Of a DNA stretch of 50,209 nt, positions 33,594 through 42,106 are shown piece after piece. The translations under genes were made by a program, and so were the position numbers. Source of the DNA: Candidatus Paralachnospira caecorum (GTDB lineage Bacteria; Bacillota; Clostridia; Lachnospirales; Lachnospiraceae); NCBI GenBank assembly GCA_904379015.1, contig CAJFHG010000016.1, positions 1 through 50,209 of the forward strand, in the 5' to 3' direction. The notes below the pieces were generated by a model. It saw nothing but the letters and a program-made list of their open reading frames with translations. It did not search any database and was not told the origin of the DNA. The stretch's first letter is position 1. The number at the start of each line of letters is the position of its first letter.

Positions 33594-33902
33594 ATGAAAT
33601 TCAGAAATTTTGTAAACAGCAGGAAATTTTCATGGACGATTGTTGGACTTGGCGTAATCGTAAGTCTGGCAGTTTTTTGGTTTTTACCGTTAAAGATCCC
33701 CATGCACTTTAATGGCAGCGGAGCAGCCGATGATTATTCAAACAGAATTCAGATATTCCTTTTTCCTTTCATCCAATTAATCATAATGTTTCTTACTGGA
33801 AGAGAAAAGATTCAATATTGCCTTACGCATTCAAGGATCTTCTTAACTGATTTTCAGTATAATTGGATGGTAAGCGGTTTATGTTTTTTATATTTCTGGT
33901 AG
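33594..33902 (+). pseudogene. DUF1648 membrane protein, probably frameshifted
   Basis: The frame gives 102 residues: a first helix (about 12-30, FSWTIVGLGVIVSLAVFWF), the DUF1648 block LKIPMHFNGSGAADDYSNRIQIFLFP and a second helix, ending abruptly at CFLYFW. Just past this stop another frame reads FMFFIFLVEITIIYIALS to a TAA near 33935, which would supply the missing last helix. One frame break around 33870 is therefore likely. The family is related to SdpI-type immunity proteins. Confidence 0.6.
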
Positions 33903-33945
33903 AAATCACAATCATTTATATTGCATTATCATAACTGAAAATAAA

Positions 33946-33995
33946 CCGTCCTTTTGTATGATGGAATCACATCAAATGAAAGGACGGCGTTTTTT
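33946..33995 (+). terminator. Intrinsic terminator
   Basis: CCGTCCTTT (33946-33954) pairs with AAAGGACGG (33979-33987), the loop contains a small TGATG/CATCA stem, and T6 follows at 33990-33995. Confidence 0.82.
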
Positions 33996-34274
33996 ATGGG
34001 CGTTTGCAGGCGGGCCGCCCTTTACCCGGCCCGCAAGAAAGAAAAACACTGCCCAGGAGCCTATCGAACTGGAGAATATTGAACTGCCAGTGTCTGCGTG
34101 GTAAGATAAAAGAGATTCACAGCAGGAGAAAGAAGTGATAACCAATGACAAAACTCAACGAAGTGCGGCTCCATGCAAAGCCGGCAGACTGCGACGTTTG
34201 CATGGAGTAGGAATTGTCGCAGGATCAATATGCTGGCTTTGCTGCCTGACGATCATCTCAAGGAGGAAGCCTGC
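33996..34274. other. Gene-poor stretch with inverted repeat and tiny ORF
   Basis: No convincing gene is seen here. A frame ending near 34102 (PFTRPARKKNTAQEPIELENIE) looks like the tail of a lost gene. A 21-codon frame starting MTKLNEVRLHAKPADCDVC at 34145 contains a perfect 11-bp inverted repeat, CTCCATGCAAA (34169-34179) and TTTGCATGGAG (34197-34207), with a 17-base spacer. Confidence 0.4.
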
Positions 34275-34538
34275 ATGAAATACATCAACGCAAAAGACCT
34301 TCTTCCCGATGCGCTGGTCAAGGAACTGCAAAGCTATATTCAAGGGGGCTATCTTTATGTTCCCGCTGATCAGGCGCGGCGAAAACAATGGGGAGAGGCT
34401 TCTGGCTACCGGCAGGAATTGCAGCAGCGGAACCGCCAAATCGCAGAAGAGTTTCGGAATGGAACTTCTATGGAGGCGCTGGCAGAAAAGTATTTCCTGT
34501 CTGTATATGCCATTCGGAAAATCATTTATCAGAAATAA
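34275..34538 (+). CDS. Small CD3324-like / Mor-type HTH protein
   Basis: 87 residues from ATG 34275, 8 bases after AAGGAGG. The N-terminal half KYINAKDLLPDALVKELQSYIQGGYLYVPA and the C-terminal helix-turn-helix NRQIAEEFRNGTSMEALAEKYFLSVYAIRKIIYQ match the small CD3324/Mor-activator-like family of Clostridia. It is probably a DNA-binding regulator. It is monocistronic, followed by a GC-rich hairpin, and its target is unknown. Confidence 0.8.
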   Translation: MKYINAKDLLPDALVKELQSYIQGGYLYVPADQARRKQWGEASGYRQELQQRNRQIAEEFRNGTSMEALAEKYFLSVYAIRKIIYQK

Positions 34539-34543
34539 ACCGG

Positions 34544-34575
34544 CAGGGGCTGCAGAAATGCAGCCCCTGTTATGA
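34544..34575 (+). terminator. Hairpin after the small HTH gene
   Basis: A perfect 10-bp stem CAGGGGCTGC / GCAGCCCCTG with the 6-base loop AGAAAT. Only a weak T tract (TTAT) follows. Confidence 0.7.
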
Positions 34576-34778
34576 TATACAGATCGATTCGGTATTGTCC
34601 GGTGGATAGAAAAGAAGCCGCATGAGCAGTAGGATTATATAGCAAAGAACACATCCATGAGAACAAGAACGTTTCTGTATCGGTATCTCGCGGCCAGACG
34701 GGAACGGTATTTCTATCATGGAGTGGCGGAACCTTTGAAAACCATACTGAACCACAGCTTTGAGAGGAGAGAAAAGCC

Positions 34779-35483
34779 ATGGATCCAGAGAAAATGTATC
34801 CCCGTACAGACGACCGGGCAACGGTTTATCTGAAAAGCGTTGTCAAAAATCCCAACATCATAGTCGGAGATTTTACCATGTATCATGACTTTGTCAAAGA
34901 CCCGCGGCAGTTTGAACATGGAAATGTGCTGTATCACTATCCGATTAACCATGACAGACTTGTGATCGGGAAATTTTGTTCCATTGCCTGCGGGGCAAGG
35001 TTTTTGTTCACCAGCGCCAATCATGCGCAGGCATCCCTGTCCACCTATCCGTTTCCGATCTTTTTTGAGGAATGGGGGCTGGATGTCCGGAACATAACGG
35101 GCGCATGGGATAACAAAGGCGACATTGTCATCGGCAATGACGTATGGATTGGATATGAGGCTGTCATCCTGTCCGGCGTTGCAATTGGAGACGGAGCGAT
35201 CATCGGCGCGCGCGCCGTTGTGACAAAGGATGTGCCGCCTTATACCATTGTCGGCGGCGTTCCTGCCAGGCCGATCCGAAAACGTTTTTCGGATGATACC
35301 GTCTCGGCCCTGCTGAAAATCAAGTGGTGGGACTGGCCGGAAGAAAGAATCAAGAAGCACATTTCCGATATTCAGGCCGGGCGGATTGACGGTTTGCGGA
35401 CGGGTTTTGACGAAAACGGACCGTTCAGTCAAAGGGACAGTTCCGGAGCAGGCAGCTCCATAACGGCCGAAAAGCGGCGCTGA
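34779..35483 (+). CDS. Vat/CatB-type xenobiotic O-acetyltransferase
   Basis: 234-residue left-handed beta-helix (hexapeptide) acetyltransferase of the XAT branch, which includes Vat streptogramin A and CatB chloramphenicol acetyltransferases. The family landmarks are [15 protein letters not shown], the catalytic His in [14 protein letters not shown], the [47 protein letters not shown] helix turns (residues about 125-168) and the WWDWP segment. ATG 34779 follows GAGAGGAGA. Many chromosomal members act on unknown acceptors, so resistance is possible but not shown. It sits within the accessory region. Confidence 0.88.
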   Translation: MDPEKMYPRTDDRATVYLKSVVKNPNIIVGDFTMYHDFVKDPRQFEHGNVLYHYPINHDRLVIGKFCSIACGARFLFTSANHAQASLSTYPFPIFFEEWGLDVRNITGAWDNKGDIVIGNDVWIGYEAVILSGVAIGDGAIIGARAVVTKDVPPYTIVGGVPARPIRKRFSDDTVSALLKIKWWDWPEERIKKHISDIQAGRIDGLRTGFDENGPFSQRDSSGAGSSITAEKRR

Positions 35484-35512
35484 CTGACAGGAAAACAGAT
35501 TCAGATTTTGTG

Positions 35513-35542
35513 TTGCCCTGGGGCAGGCAGAAAAGGTATAAT
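35513..35542 (+). promoter_or_regulatory. Promoter of the 35.6-37.3 kb gene set
   Basis: TTGCCC (35513-35518), an 18-base spacer and a perfect TATAAT (35537-35542), about 38 bases before the GTG start of the flavin reductase. Confidence 0.6.
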
Positions 35543-35579
35543 AGGAAAAACAGATTGGATTTTTTCAGGAGGTGCTGCA

Positions 35580-36227
35580 GTGAAAATAGAAATTGGAAGA
35601 GAGTTTCCGCAATATTTCAAACCTCTGTACCCGGAAGAATTTGAATTGTTTTCGCATTTTGAAGTGACAGCAGGAATACCGACGGTTTTGTTCGCGGTCA
35701 CCACATGGAAGGAAAACGGGAAGCCGAATGTCTGTTTTCATGCGTGGAGCTGTTTTCATGGAGATAAAACCAGTTTCTTTGCTGTGATGGGAAATCTGTA
35801 TCAGCACACCCATACCTGTGCCAATATTAAAAGAGAACAGTGCTTTTGCATCAATTTTCTTCCAGTCAGTTATTATGATAATTTGGTGAATACGATTCAT
35901 CATAATGAGATGGAAGATGATGAATTCGCGGCGGGAGGATTTACGCTTTCCGATGCGAAAACCGTTCACGCGCCTGTGATCAATGAGGCGTTTCTTAACA
36001 TGGAGTGTACACTGAAAGAAATACAGGATTTAAGCGGAGCGGGAATTACGGTTATGGTGATCGGGCAGGTGCAGCATATTTCTGTGGAACAGTCCTGCGC
36101 ACAGGGGTATGAGCGGAGATATGGCAAAGACGGATTTATGATGCTGATCCCCGCGCCGCAGAATCTTGTTACAGGAGAGCCGAATCAATCGGCAATTGCG
36201 GCGGTACATATCGAAAAATACGATTGA
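35580..36227 (+). CDS. Flavin reductase-family protein
   Basis: 215 residues, split-barrel flavin reductase type, starting at GTG 35580, 7 bases after CAGGAGG. Recognisable parts are PTVLFAVTTWKENGKPNVCFHAWSCFHGD, ANIKREQCFCINFL and the later MECTLKEIQDL...VIGQVQHISVE strands. Compared with the 32.4 kb copy it is longer and distinct in sequence. It is first in a run of three genes (with a DUF3795 protein and an orphan) under one promoter. Substrate is unknown. Confidence 0.82.
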   Translation: MKIEIGREFPQYFKPLYPEEFELFSHFEVTAGIPTVLFAVTTWKENGKPNVCFHAWSCFHGDKTSFFAVMGNLYQHTHTCANIKREQCFCINFLPVSYYDNLVNTIHHNEMEDDEFAAGGFTLSDAKTVHAPVINEAFLNMECTLKEIQDLSGAGITVMVIGQVQHISVEQSCAQGYERRYGKDGFMMLIPAPQNLVTGEPNQSAIAAVHIEKYD

Positions 36228-36244
36228 TCGGAGGAATAGAATCA

Positions 36245-36577
36245 ATGAAAGAGATGATCGGATACTGCGGACTGGATTGCGAAAAATGCGACGCGTATAT
36301 TGCGACAATCCATGATGATCAGGCCCTGCGGGAGAAAACGGCGAAGCTGTGGTCAGAGCTGAATCACGCCCCGATTCTGCCGGAACATATCAATTGTGAA
36401 GGCTGCCGCGTCAATGGAGTGAAAACGGTGTTTTGCGAGAATATGTGTGAAATTCGGAAGTGTGCCCTGAAAAAAGAAATCTCCGCCTGCAGTGAATGTC
36501 CGGGCTTTGAGGCCTGTCCCACTGTCGGAGCACTGATCTCTAATCAGCCTTCTGCATTGGAAAATCTGAAAGAATAG
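36245..36577 (+). CDS. DUF3795 cysteine-rich protein
   Basis: 110 residues. It opens MKEMIGYCGLDCEKCDAY, the hallmark of DUF3795 proteins, and has further Cys pairs in CEGCRVNGVKTVFCENMCEIRKC and CSECPGFEACP, eleven or so cysteines in all, likely zinc or Fe-S ligands. ATG 36245 lies about 9 bases after GGAGG; the open frame starts earlier, inside the flavin reductase end. The function of the family is unknown. It is probably co-transcribed with its neighbours. Confidence 0.88.
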   Translation: MKEMIGYCGLDCEKCDAYIATIHDDQALREKTAKLWSELNHAPILPEHINCEGCRVNGVKTVFCENMCEIRKCALKKEISACSECPGFEACPTVGALISNQPSALENLKE

Positions 36578-36616
36578 AATACAGGATTCGCAATTAGGAA
36601 ACAGGAGGGAAAGGCA

Positions 36617-37264
36617 GTGCTTCTTTCAGAGAAAGAATTTCATCATACACTGGATCTGATGGAGCCGGAGTCAGGCAGATTGCCGGATCCGGTGCTGAAG
36701 GGGCTGGATGACTGGTGTCAGAAAAGCATAGGAATCAGAGTATATGATTATTTTTGCGGCTGTACCCGCGGCGGGAGGCTGAGGGTGAAAATTGTGCTTT
36801 GGGATCAGAATGCCAAAAAGAAAGTGATGAAGGGCCCCAATTTTGATGAGAAAAAGCAAAAAAATTTTGCCGGGAAATTTGCGGAGCTTTCCCGGAAATA
36901 TCAGCTGAACCGGGATTATCAGAACGAGAGCCGGTTGTTTATATGCTATGATACGATACGGGATCAGCTGCAGCATCAGATCCTGGAAATGGCCGGAAAG
37001 GAACTGCTTCTGTTTGCGGGAGCGCCGGATGTCTGGAAGCTTTATATCCATTTTACCCGTATTCATATTTTTTATGAGACAGAAGAACAGGTCCGGATTC
37101 ATGAAGCGGACGGACAGAACAGAATACTCCAGGAGAAATGCGCCGGCGTTCTCAAACAATATGACGTTCATCAGGCTTTTGCTGATGTGCAGCCCTGTAT
37201 ATTTACCAGCCGCCAGACATTGGATGATCAATATGAGGGCAGTATGTTTCTTTATACGCGCTGA
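36617..37264 (+). CDS. Protein of unknown function
   Basis: 215 residues starting at GTG 36617 behind GGAGGGAAAGG. It is soluble, with no helix spanning the membrane and mixed alpha/beta composition; notable segments are IRVYDYFCGCTRGGRLRVKIVLW and ELLLFAGAPDVWKLYIHFTRIHIFYE. I do not recognise a family. It closes the three-gene set and is followed by a strong bidirectional terminator shared with the SDR gene. Confidence 0.7.
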   Translation: MLLSEKEFHHTLDLMEPESGRLPDPVLKGLDDWCQKSIGIRVYDYFCGCTRGGRLRVKIVLWDQNAKKKVMKGPNFDEKKQKNFAGKFAELSRKYQLNRDYQNESRLFICYDTIRDQLQHQILEMAGKELLLFAGAPDVWKLYIHFTRIHIFYETEEQVRIHEADGQNRILQEKCAGVLKQYDVHQAFADVQPCIFTSRQTLDDQYEGSMFLYTR

Positions 37265-37313
37265 ACACGGATAACGCGGAAGTCATCCGGCAGAATTTCT
37301 GAACGAAAAAACG

Positions 37314-37357
37314 GGGCTCCCGCTTCCAACCGTATTCACGGGGAAGGCGGGAGCCCT
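37314..37357. terminator. Bidirectional terminator
   Basis: GGGCTCCCGC-TTCC pairs with GGAAGGCGGGAGCCC (one bulge), with CCGT/ACGG stacking in the loop. The minus strand ends in T6, serving the SDR gene; the plus strand ends CCCTTCT. Confidence 0.85.
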
Positions 37358-37392
37358 TCTGCGGCAGCGCGGACGGCGCGGCCGGGGCTATC

Positions 37393-38229
37393 TTACCAGG
37401 CAGTCCATCCGCCGTCGATGACCAGATTGGATCCGGTCATAAAGGAGGAGGCCTGAGATGCCAGGAAGATCAGCGCGCCGTTGTATTCATTTTCCTGCGA
37501 CATCCGTCCCATGGGCATTCTGGCTGTAAAATTAGCCTGGAAGGTTTCGTCCTGGGTATCCCTCCAGACTCCGGCCGGGGTCAGAGTATTGACCCGGATC
37601 CCTTTTTTGCCCCAGTAGGTGGCCAGATAGCGGGTCAGATTGTAGATGCCGGATTTGGCCGCGGAGTAGGCGACCGGTTTGATAAAGGGCACGCCGGTCT
37701 GTTCTTCTTTATAGGCGTAGATATCCTGTACAGGAGAGAGCATTCCGTAAATCGATCCGATATTGATGATGGAACCGCCCTTTCCGGAGACTGCCATGCG
37801 GGCGCCCACGGCCTGGCACATCAGAAAGGTTCCGACCAGATTCACATCCACCACTTCCCGGAAAACGGACTCCGGAAACTGTTCGAAGGGTCCGGATACT
37901 TCGGGCGGCGCGCTGGGCTGTGTATCGATTCCGGCATTGTTTACCAGCACATCCGGCGCTTCCGGCCATACCTCAAGCATTTGATCAAGGGCGGCTTCAA
38001 TCGTGTCTTTTCTGTTGATGTCTACAGAATAAAAACGCAGATTTTCACGGCTGTATTCTGCGGAAGGAAACGTCTTTTCGATCCGTTCCCCGGTGAGATG
38101 TTTTGTAAAGACCGCCACTCTGGCGCCGCGGCTGTAGAGCTCCTGCACGAAATTCTTTCCAATCTGTCCCAGTCCGCCGGTTACGATACAGAGTTTCCCT
38201 TTTACACTGAATAACTTGTCTTCCATCAT
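37393..38229 (-). CDS. SDR-family oxidoreductase
   Basis: 278-residue classical short-chain dehydrogenase. The NAD(P) loop is TGGLGQIG, followed by NNAG, the catalytic Ser in NIGSIYG and YSAAKSG with Tyr and Lys, then the TPAGVW loop and the SSFMTGSNLVIDGGWTAW C-terminus typical of gluconate or 3-oxoacyl-type reductases. The minus-strand ATG 38229 lies 6 bases after GGAGGG. It has its own promoter and no metabolic neighbours, so the substrate, probably a sugar acid or alcohol, is unknown. Confidence 0.93.
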   Translation of the reverse strand: MMEDKLFSVKGKLCIVTGGLGQIGKNFVQELYSRGARVAVFTKHLTGERIEKTFPSAEYSRENLRFYSVDINRKDTIEAALDQMLEVWPEAPDVLVNNAGIDTQPSAPPEVSGPFEQFPESVFREVVDVNLVGTFLMCQAVGARMAVSGKGGSIINIGSIYGMLSPVQDIYAYKEEQTGVPFIKPVAYSAAKSGIYNLTRYLATYWGKKGIRVNTLTPAGVWRDTQDETFQANFTARMPMGRMSQENEYNGALIFLASQASSFMTGSNLVIDGGWTAW

Positions 38230-38269
38230 TCCAAACCCTCCTTTATAATTTATGATGTCATACAATTAT

Positions 38270-38298
38270 ACAATATAATAAAAGCGGCCGCATGTCAA
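38270..38298 (-). promoter_or_regulatory. Promoter of the SDR gene
   Basis: On the minus strand TTGACA (plus 38293-38298), 17 bases, TATTGT (38270-38275). The leader is AT-rich and about 35 bases long. Confidence 0.6.
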
Positions 38299-38329
38299 GG
38301 GCCGGGAAGACGGTTGTCGGGGAACAGCA

Positions 38330-38358
38330 TTGATTTTGCTGCTGTATTGATCTAAAAT
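38330..38358 (+). promoter_or_regulatory. Promoter of the helicase-nuclease gene
   Basis: TTGATT (38330-38335), 17 bases, TAAAAT (38353-38358), 60 bases before the ATG at 38418. Confidence 0.55.
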
Positions 38359-38417
38359 AAAAATCATGAAAGAAAACAAAACGGGTCATGAGGCGCTGAC
38401 AAAGGAGAACGGCAGGA

Positions 38418-41400
38418 ATGAATCCAGTTCACAGAGATATTTTCAAGGCCATCCATGAGGGCAGGTGGCTCAGTATCGTGTACCGGAACCAGAAGGATCA
38501 GGTTACGAAATACTGGATCGGAATCAGAAATCTGAATATCGCGAAGCGCACACTTCAGGTGGAGGGACTGCATCTGGGAAAATACAGCCTGGAGACTTAC
38601 GACTGGATCTACATTGATTCCATTTTGTCTTCTCAGGTGATCGAGGGGACATACTGTCCCATAAATCAGACTCTGGTGCGGGATATTTATCTGAATCCCC
38701 ACAAGTACAGAACGCTGTTCGATCATGCCGCGAATCTGAAAATCCTGAATTATCTGGAGGACTGCAGCCGTCTGGATAAAACACCCTGTCAGACCAATTA
38801 TGCTCTTTTACGGTATCTGGACAGGGACAGTTTTCAAAATGGCGTGTATCAGCTGCGGGAGGAACAGTTCAGGAGCATCGTCCGCCATTTCCAGGTCAGC
38901 AGTGAGCGCAGGAGGGGCGGGCGGGGAAAAGAAGACACGGCAGACCGGGAAACAGGACAGGGCGGGCGGCATATGTTTGAACGGCTGGCCATGAACGTGA
39001 TGAGCATTCATGGGAAGCGGGGACTCTATGTGCTGGCGTACCGTCCGCTGAGACTGGATGTAAAAGCCCGGTGTCTGAAGCCGGACGAAGACATTACCGT
39101 ATGCATGGAATTTACCGTGGACGGAAGCAGGGAAAGCATCCGGGCGTATCTGGACGCGGAGGACTGCGGGCTTCTGGAAAATTTTGAGGAGAATCAGGAA
39201 AAAATCAAAGACGCGCTGGCACAGGGACCGGTCCCGGACGGGGCGGTGGATGACATGCCTTATGTCATCGGCATCGGAGTGGACTCCTCCCTGGATCTTC
39301 ATAAAGAATACGGCGGCATTCTGGAAATGTCCCGGTCCGGGAAGGTGACAGTGCCCATCCGGGCATTTTTCGGAGATCTGCTGAACCGCCCCAGAAGCCG
39401 GCAGCCGGTGCCTATCACGCTGCTGGACAAAAAGATGAATCTGGATCAGCTTCTGGCGGTCAACAACGCCATGAAATACCCGGTGGCCTACATTCAGGGC
39501 CCGCCGGGGACAGGAAAGACCAATACCATCATCAATACGATCCTGACGGCGTTTATGAACGAACGGACCGTTCTGTTCGCCTCCTATAATAATCATCCCA
39601 TTGACGGAGTGACGGACAAGCTCACTTCTCTTACCTATCGGGGAAAGACCATCCCGTTTCCGGTGATCCGGCTGGGCAATCAGGAAAAGACGCAGGAGGC
39701 GCTGAACCGGATGCGGGTTCTGTATGAATGCGTAAAGGAAATCCCGGTTTTTGAAGGAACGCTCAGGCGGAACAAGGAGGAACGCGTAAAGCGGGCCAGA
39801 AGTCTTTCGGAGCTCCTGAAGCGCTATGATGAAATACTGGATCTGAAGGAACGGAAGGAGACGTTGAACCGGCTTCTGGAATACAGAAAACAGTGCGGCG
39901 CTTCGCTGGAAATGCTGAACTTTGATTCCGATCTGGAAAACAGACAGATGCGGCAGGTCGACGAGAGACTGGAGAAGATCGGGACGATCACAAACGAGGA
40001 CGCCCTCAGACTCCTGGAGGATGACGAGGAGGAGCTGAGAAAATATCTGTACTATATTTCGGTCAAATATATCAGCCGGATCGGCAGCAGCGCCAATCAG
40101 GATCTGCTGGAGATCCTTTATATGGAGGATCCGGAGGAGCGGGTGAAGGCATTTCATGCCTATCTGGGCAAAACCGAAAATGTGAAGAAATTCCAGAAGA
40201 TTTTTCCGGTGATCGCCACCACCTGTATTTCCGCCCACAGGCTGGGCGAACCGGAACCTCAGTTTGATATGACGATCATGGATGAGGCCAGCCAGTGCAA
40301 TACCGCGGTTTCCCTGGTGCCGATCCTGCGGGGAGAAAAACTGATGCTGGTGGGGGATCCCCAGCAGCTGAATCCGGTGATCCTGCTGGATGAGGCAGCC
40401 AATCAGAAGCTGAGGCGCCGGTATCAGATAGCGGATGAATATGATTACCGGAAAAATTCCATTTATAAAACATACCTGGCCTGCGACTGTGTCAGCGACG
40501 AGGTGCTGCTGCGGTATCATTACCGCTGCAACCGGAAGATCATCGGCTTCAATAACCGGAAATATTACAATTCCAGACTGAAGATCTGCTCCGAGAGCCA
40601 GGAAGCGCAGCCCCTGGTTTATGTGGATGTGAAGGATGGAAAAACGGACTGCAAAAATATGGCTCCGGCGGAGGCAGAAGCGGTGATCCGGCTGGCGCGG
40701 GACTGCGGGGAGAGAACAGTCGGGGTAATCACGCCCTTTGTCAGCCAGCGTCAGCTGATCGAGAAGCGGCTGAAGGAGGAGGGCCTGACCAACGTTTCCT
40801 GCGGGACGGTCCACGCCTTTCAGGGAGATGAGAAAGACGTGGTGATCTTTTCCACCGCCCTGACGGACAGGACCCATGCCTCCACCTATGAGTGGCTCAA
40901 AAACAACAGAGAACTGATCAATGTGGCCACATCCAGAGCCAGAGAAAAGCTGATCGTTCTGGCCAGCGGGGAGAACCTGGAACGGCTTCACGGGGAAGGC
41001 GGGGAGGATGATCTCTATGACCTGGTCACTTATGTGAAAAGCAGCGGCGCGTCCCAGGTGATGCCCAAGGAAAATCATTCCCGGGCACTGGGGGTCAAGC
41101 CCTTCAGCACCGCCACGGAGGAGGCGTTCCTGCTGACTCTCAATCACGCGCTGGAGAATCTGTGGCTGACCCAGAACCGGTTTTCAGTGGAAAAAGAGGT
41201 GGCTGTATCCCAGGTCTTTTCCGACAACACGACCGGAAACGATCTGTTCTATTCCGGCCGGTTTGATTTTGTGGTCTATGAACGGGACAGCAGCCGCAAA
41301 TTTCCGGTTCTGGTGATCGAGCTGGACGGAAAAGAGCATTTCGAGGACGAGATCGTAAAAGAACGGGACAAGAAGAAGCAGGAAATCTGCAGAGCCCATC

Positions 41401-41492
41401 AGATGGAACTGATCCGCGTGGAAAATTCCTACGCCAGACGGTACCAGTATGTAAAAGAAATACTGGAAACATATTTTGCCGTCCGGCATTAG
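38418..41492 (+). CDS. WYL-like / SF1 helicase / PD-(D/E)XK nuclease fusion
   Basis: 1024 residues. Residues about 5-75 (AIHEGRWLSIVYRNQKDQ, RTLQVEGLHLG) resemble a WYL ligand-sensing domain. An Upf1/Dna2-type SF1 helicase follows: Walker A GPPGTGKT at 361-368, ATTCIS motif, Walker B DEASQ at 622-626, GDPQQLNP, then VITPFVSQRQ, GTVHAFQGDEKDVVI and NVATSRAREKLIV. A charged helical insert fills 440-590. The C-terminal 100 residues carry a nuclease-like core: SGRFDFVVY (D950) and VIELDGKEHF (D970-G-K972). The architecture suggests nucleic-acid processing controlled by a bound ligand, as in Dna2-like or phage-defence proteins. The stop overlaps the thiE stop on the other strand. Confidence 0.85.
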   Translation: MNPVHRDIFKAIHEGRWLSIVYRNQKDQVTKYWIGIRNLNIAKRTLQVEGLHLGKYSLETYDWIYIDSILSSQVIEGTYCPINQTLVRDIYLNPHKYRTLFDHAANLKILNYLEDCSRLDKTPCQTNYALLRYLDRDSFQNGVYQLREEQFRSIVRHFQVSSERRRGGRGKEDTADRETGQGGRHMFERLAMNVMSIHGKRGLYVLAYRPLRLDVKARCLKPDEDITVCMEFTVDGSRESIRAYLDAEDCGLLENFEENQEKIKDALAQGPVPDGAVDDMPYVIGIGVDSSLDLHKEYGGILEMSRSGKVTVPIRAFFGDLLNRPRSRQPVPITLLDKKMNLDQLLAVNNAMKYPVAYIQGPPGTGKTNTIINTILTAFMNERTVLFASYNNHPIDGVTDKLTSLTYRGKTIPFPVIRLGNQEKTQEALNRMRVLYECVKEIPVFEGTLRRNKEERVKRARSLSELLKRYDEILDLKERKETLNRLLEYRKQCGASLEMLNFDSDLENRQMRQVDERLEKIGTITNEDALRLLEDDEEELRKYLYYISVKYISRIGSSANQDLLEILYMEDPEERVKAFHAYLGKTENVKKFQKIFPVIATTCISAHRLGEPEPQFDMTIMDEASQCNTAVSLVPILRGEKLMLVGDPQQLNPVILLDEAANQKLRRRYQIADEYDYRKNSIYKTYLACDCVSDEVLLRYHYRCNRKIIGFNNRKYYNSRLKICSESQEAQPLVYVDVKDGKTDCKNMAPAEAEAVIRLARDCGERTVGVITPFVSQRQLIEKRLKEEGLTNVSCGTVHAFQGDEKDVVIFSTALTDRTHASTYEWLKNNRELINVATSRAREKLIVLASGENLERLHGEGGEDDLYDLVTYVKSSGASQVMPKENHSRALGVKPFSTATEEAFLLTLNHALENLWLTQNRFSVEKEVAVSQVFSDNTTGNDLFYSGRFDFVVYERDSSRKFPVLVIELDGKEHFEDEIVKERDKKKQEICRAHQMELIRVENSYARRYQYVKEILETYFAVRH

Positions 41493-42106
41493 GCTTTTTC
41501 CAGCTTCCTCCGGAAGGCACGGACTGCGTCCGCGATGTTGTCTGCTTTCAGGATCCCGGCGGAAACGGCAAGGCCGTCGGCGCCCAGAGACAGGGGCAGG
41601 GAACAGTTTTCCGGCGTAATGCCGCCGATGGCCAGATCCGGAATGGAAACAGAACGGAGGATTTCCAGATAGACCGGCTCCGGGAGCGGGGCCGCGTCCG
41701 GTTTTGTGGAGGTTGTGAAAAAGGCGCCGCTGCCCAGGTAGTCGGCGCCTTTCTGCTGCGCTCTTTGGGCCTGTTCGGGAGTCTTTGCGGTGGCGCCGAT
41801 GATCCGGCTTTCCCCCAGGAGCCTTCGGGCGTCGGATACAGGGACGTCTGTCTGGCCCAGGTGAACGCCGTCGGCGCCGCACAGAAGGGCGATATCGATC
41901 CGGTCATTGATGATGAGCGGCGTCCGGTAGTTCAGGCAGAGCGCCTTTACTGCTTTCGCGTTCCGGAGATATTCTGCCGAGGAAAGATTCTTTTCCCGAA
42001 GCTGAAGATAATCCACGCCTGCGGCCAGGGCCTCTTCGATGGGGGCGAGGCCCGACCGGCAGTCAGCGATCAGATACAGAATGCCGCGCTTTTTGGTCAG
42101 TTTCAT
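41489..42106 (-). CDS. thiE: Thiamine-phosphate synthase
   Basis: 205 residues. Couples HMP-pyrophosphate with the thiazole phosphate to make thiamine phosphate. Family blocks are present: YLQLREKNLSSAEYL, IINDRIDIALLCGADGVHLGQTD, IGATAKTPEQA, ADYLGSGAFFTTSTKPDA and the AIGGITPEN phosphate loop. It starts one base inside the thiM stop and is the last gene of the thi operon, ending tail to tail with the helicase gene with no terminator between. Confidence 0.95.
   Translation of the reverse strand: MKLTKKRGILYLIADCRSGLAPIEEALAAGVDYLQLREKNLSSAEYLRNAKAVKALCLNYRTPLIINDRIDIALLCGADGVHLGQTDVPVSDARRLLGESRIIGATAKTPEQAQRAQQKGADYLGSGAFFTTSTKPDAAPLPEPVYLEILRSVSIPDLAIGGITPENCSLPLSLGADGLAVSAGILKADNIADAVRAFRRKLEKA

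Noticed and set aside
34657-34836. A 60-codon plus-strand frame (MRTRTFLYRYLAARRERY...) overlapping the acetyltransferase start
   Set aside because: It has no ribosome site, its Arg-rich composition lacks a family match, and it overlaps the clear start of the acetyltransferase gene in another frame.
29280-37300. Right-end attachment repeat matching the tRNA-Leu 3' end
   Set aside because: I looked for another copy of the T-arm/acceptor sequence to the right and did not see one; the right border may be lost or outside the window.
38808-41147. A 779-codon open frame on the minus strand opposite the helicase gene
   Set aside because: It is the antisense shadow of a GC-rich, strongly codon-biased gene; its translation has no domain, and the plus strand has complete helicase motifs.
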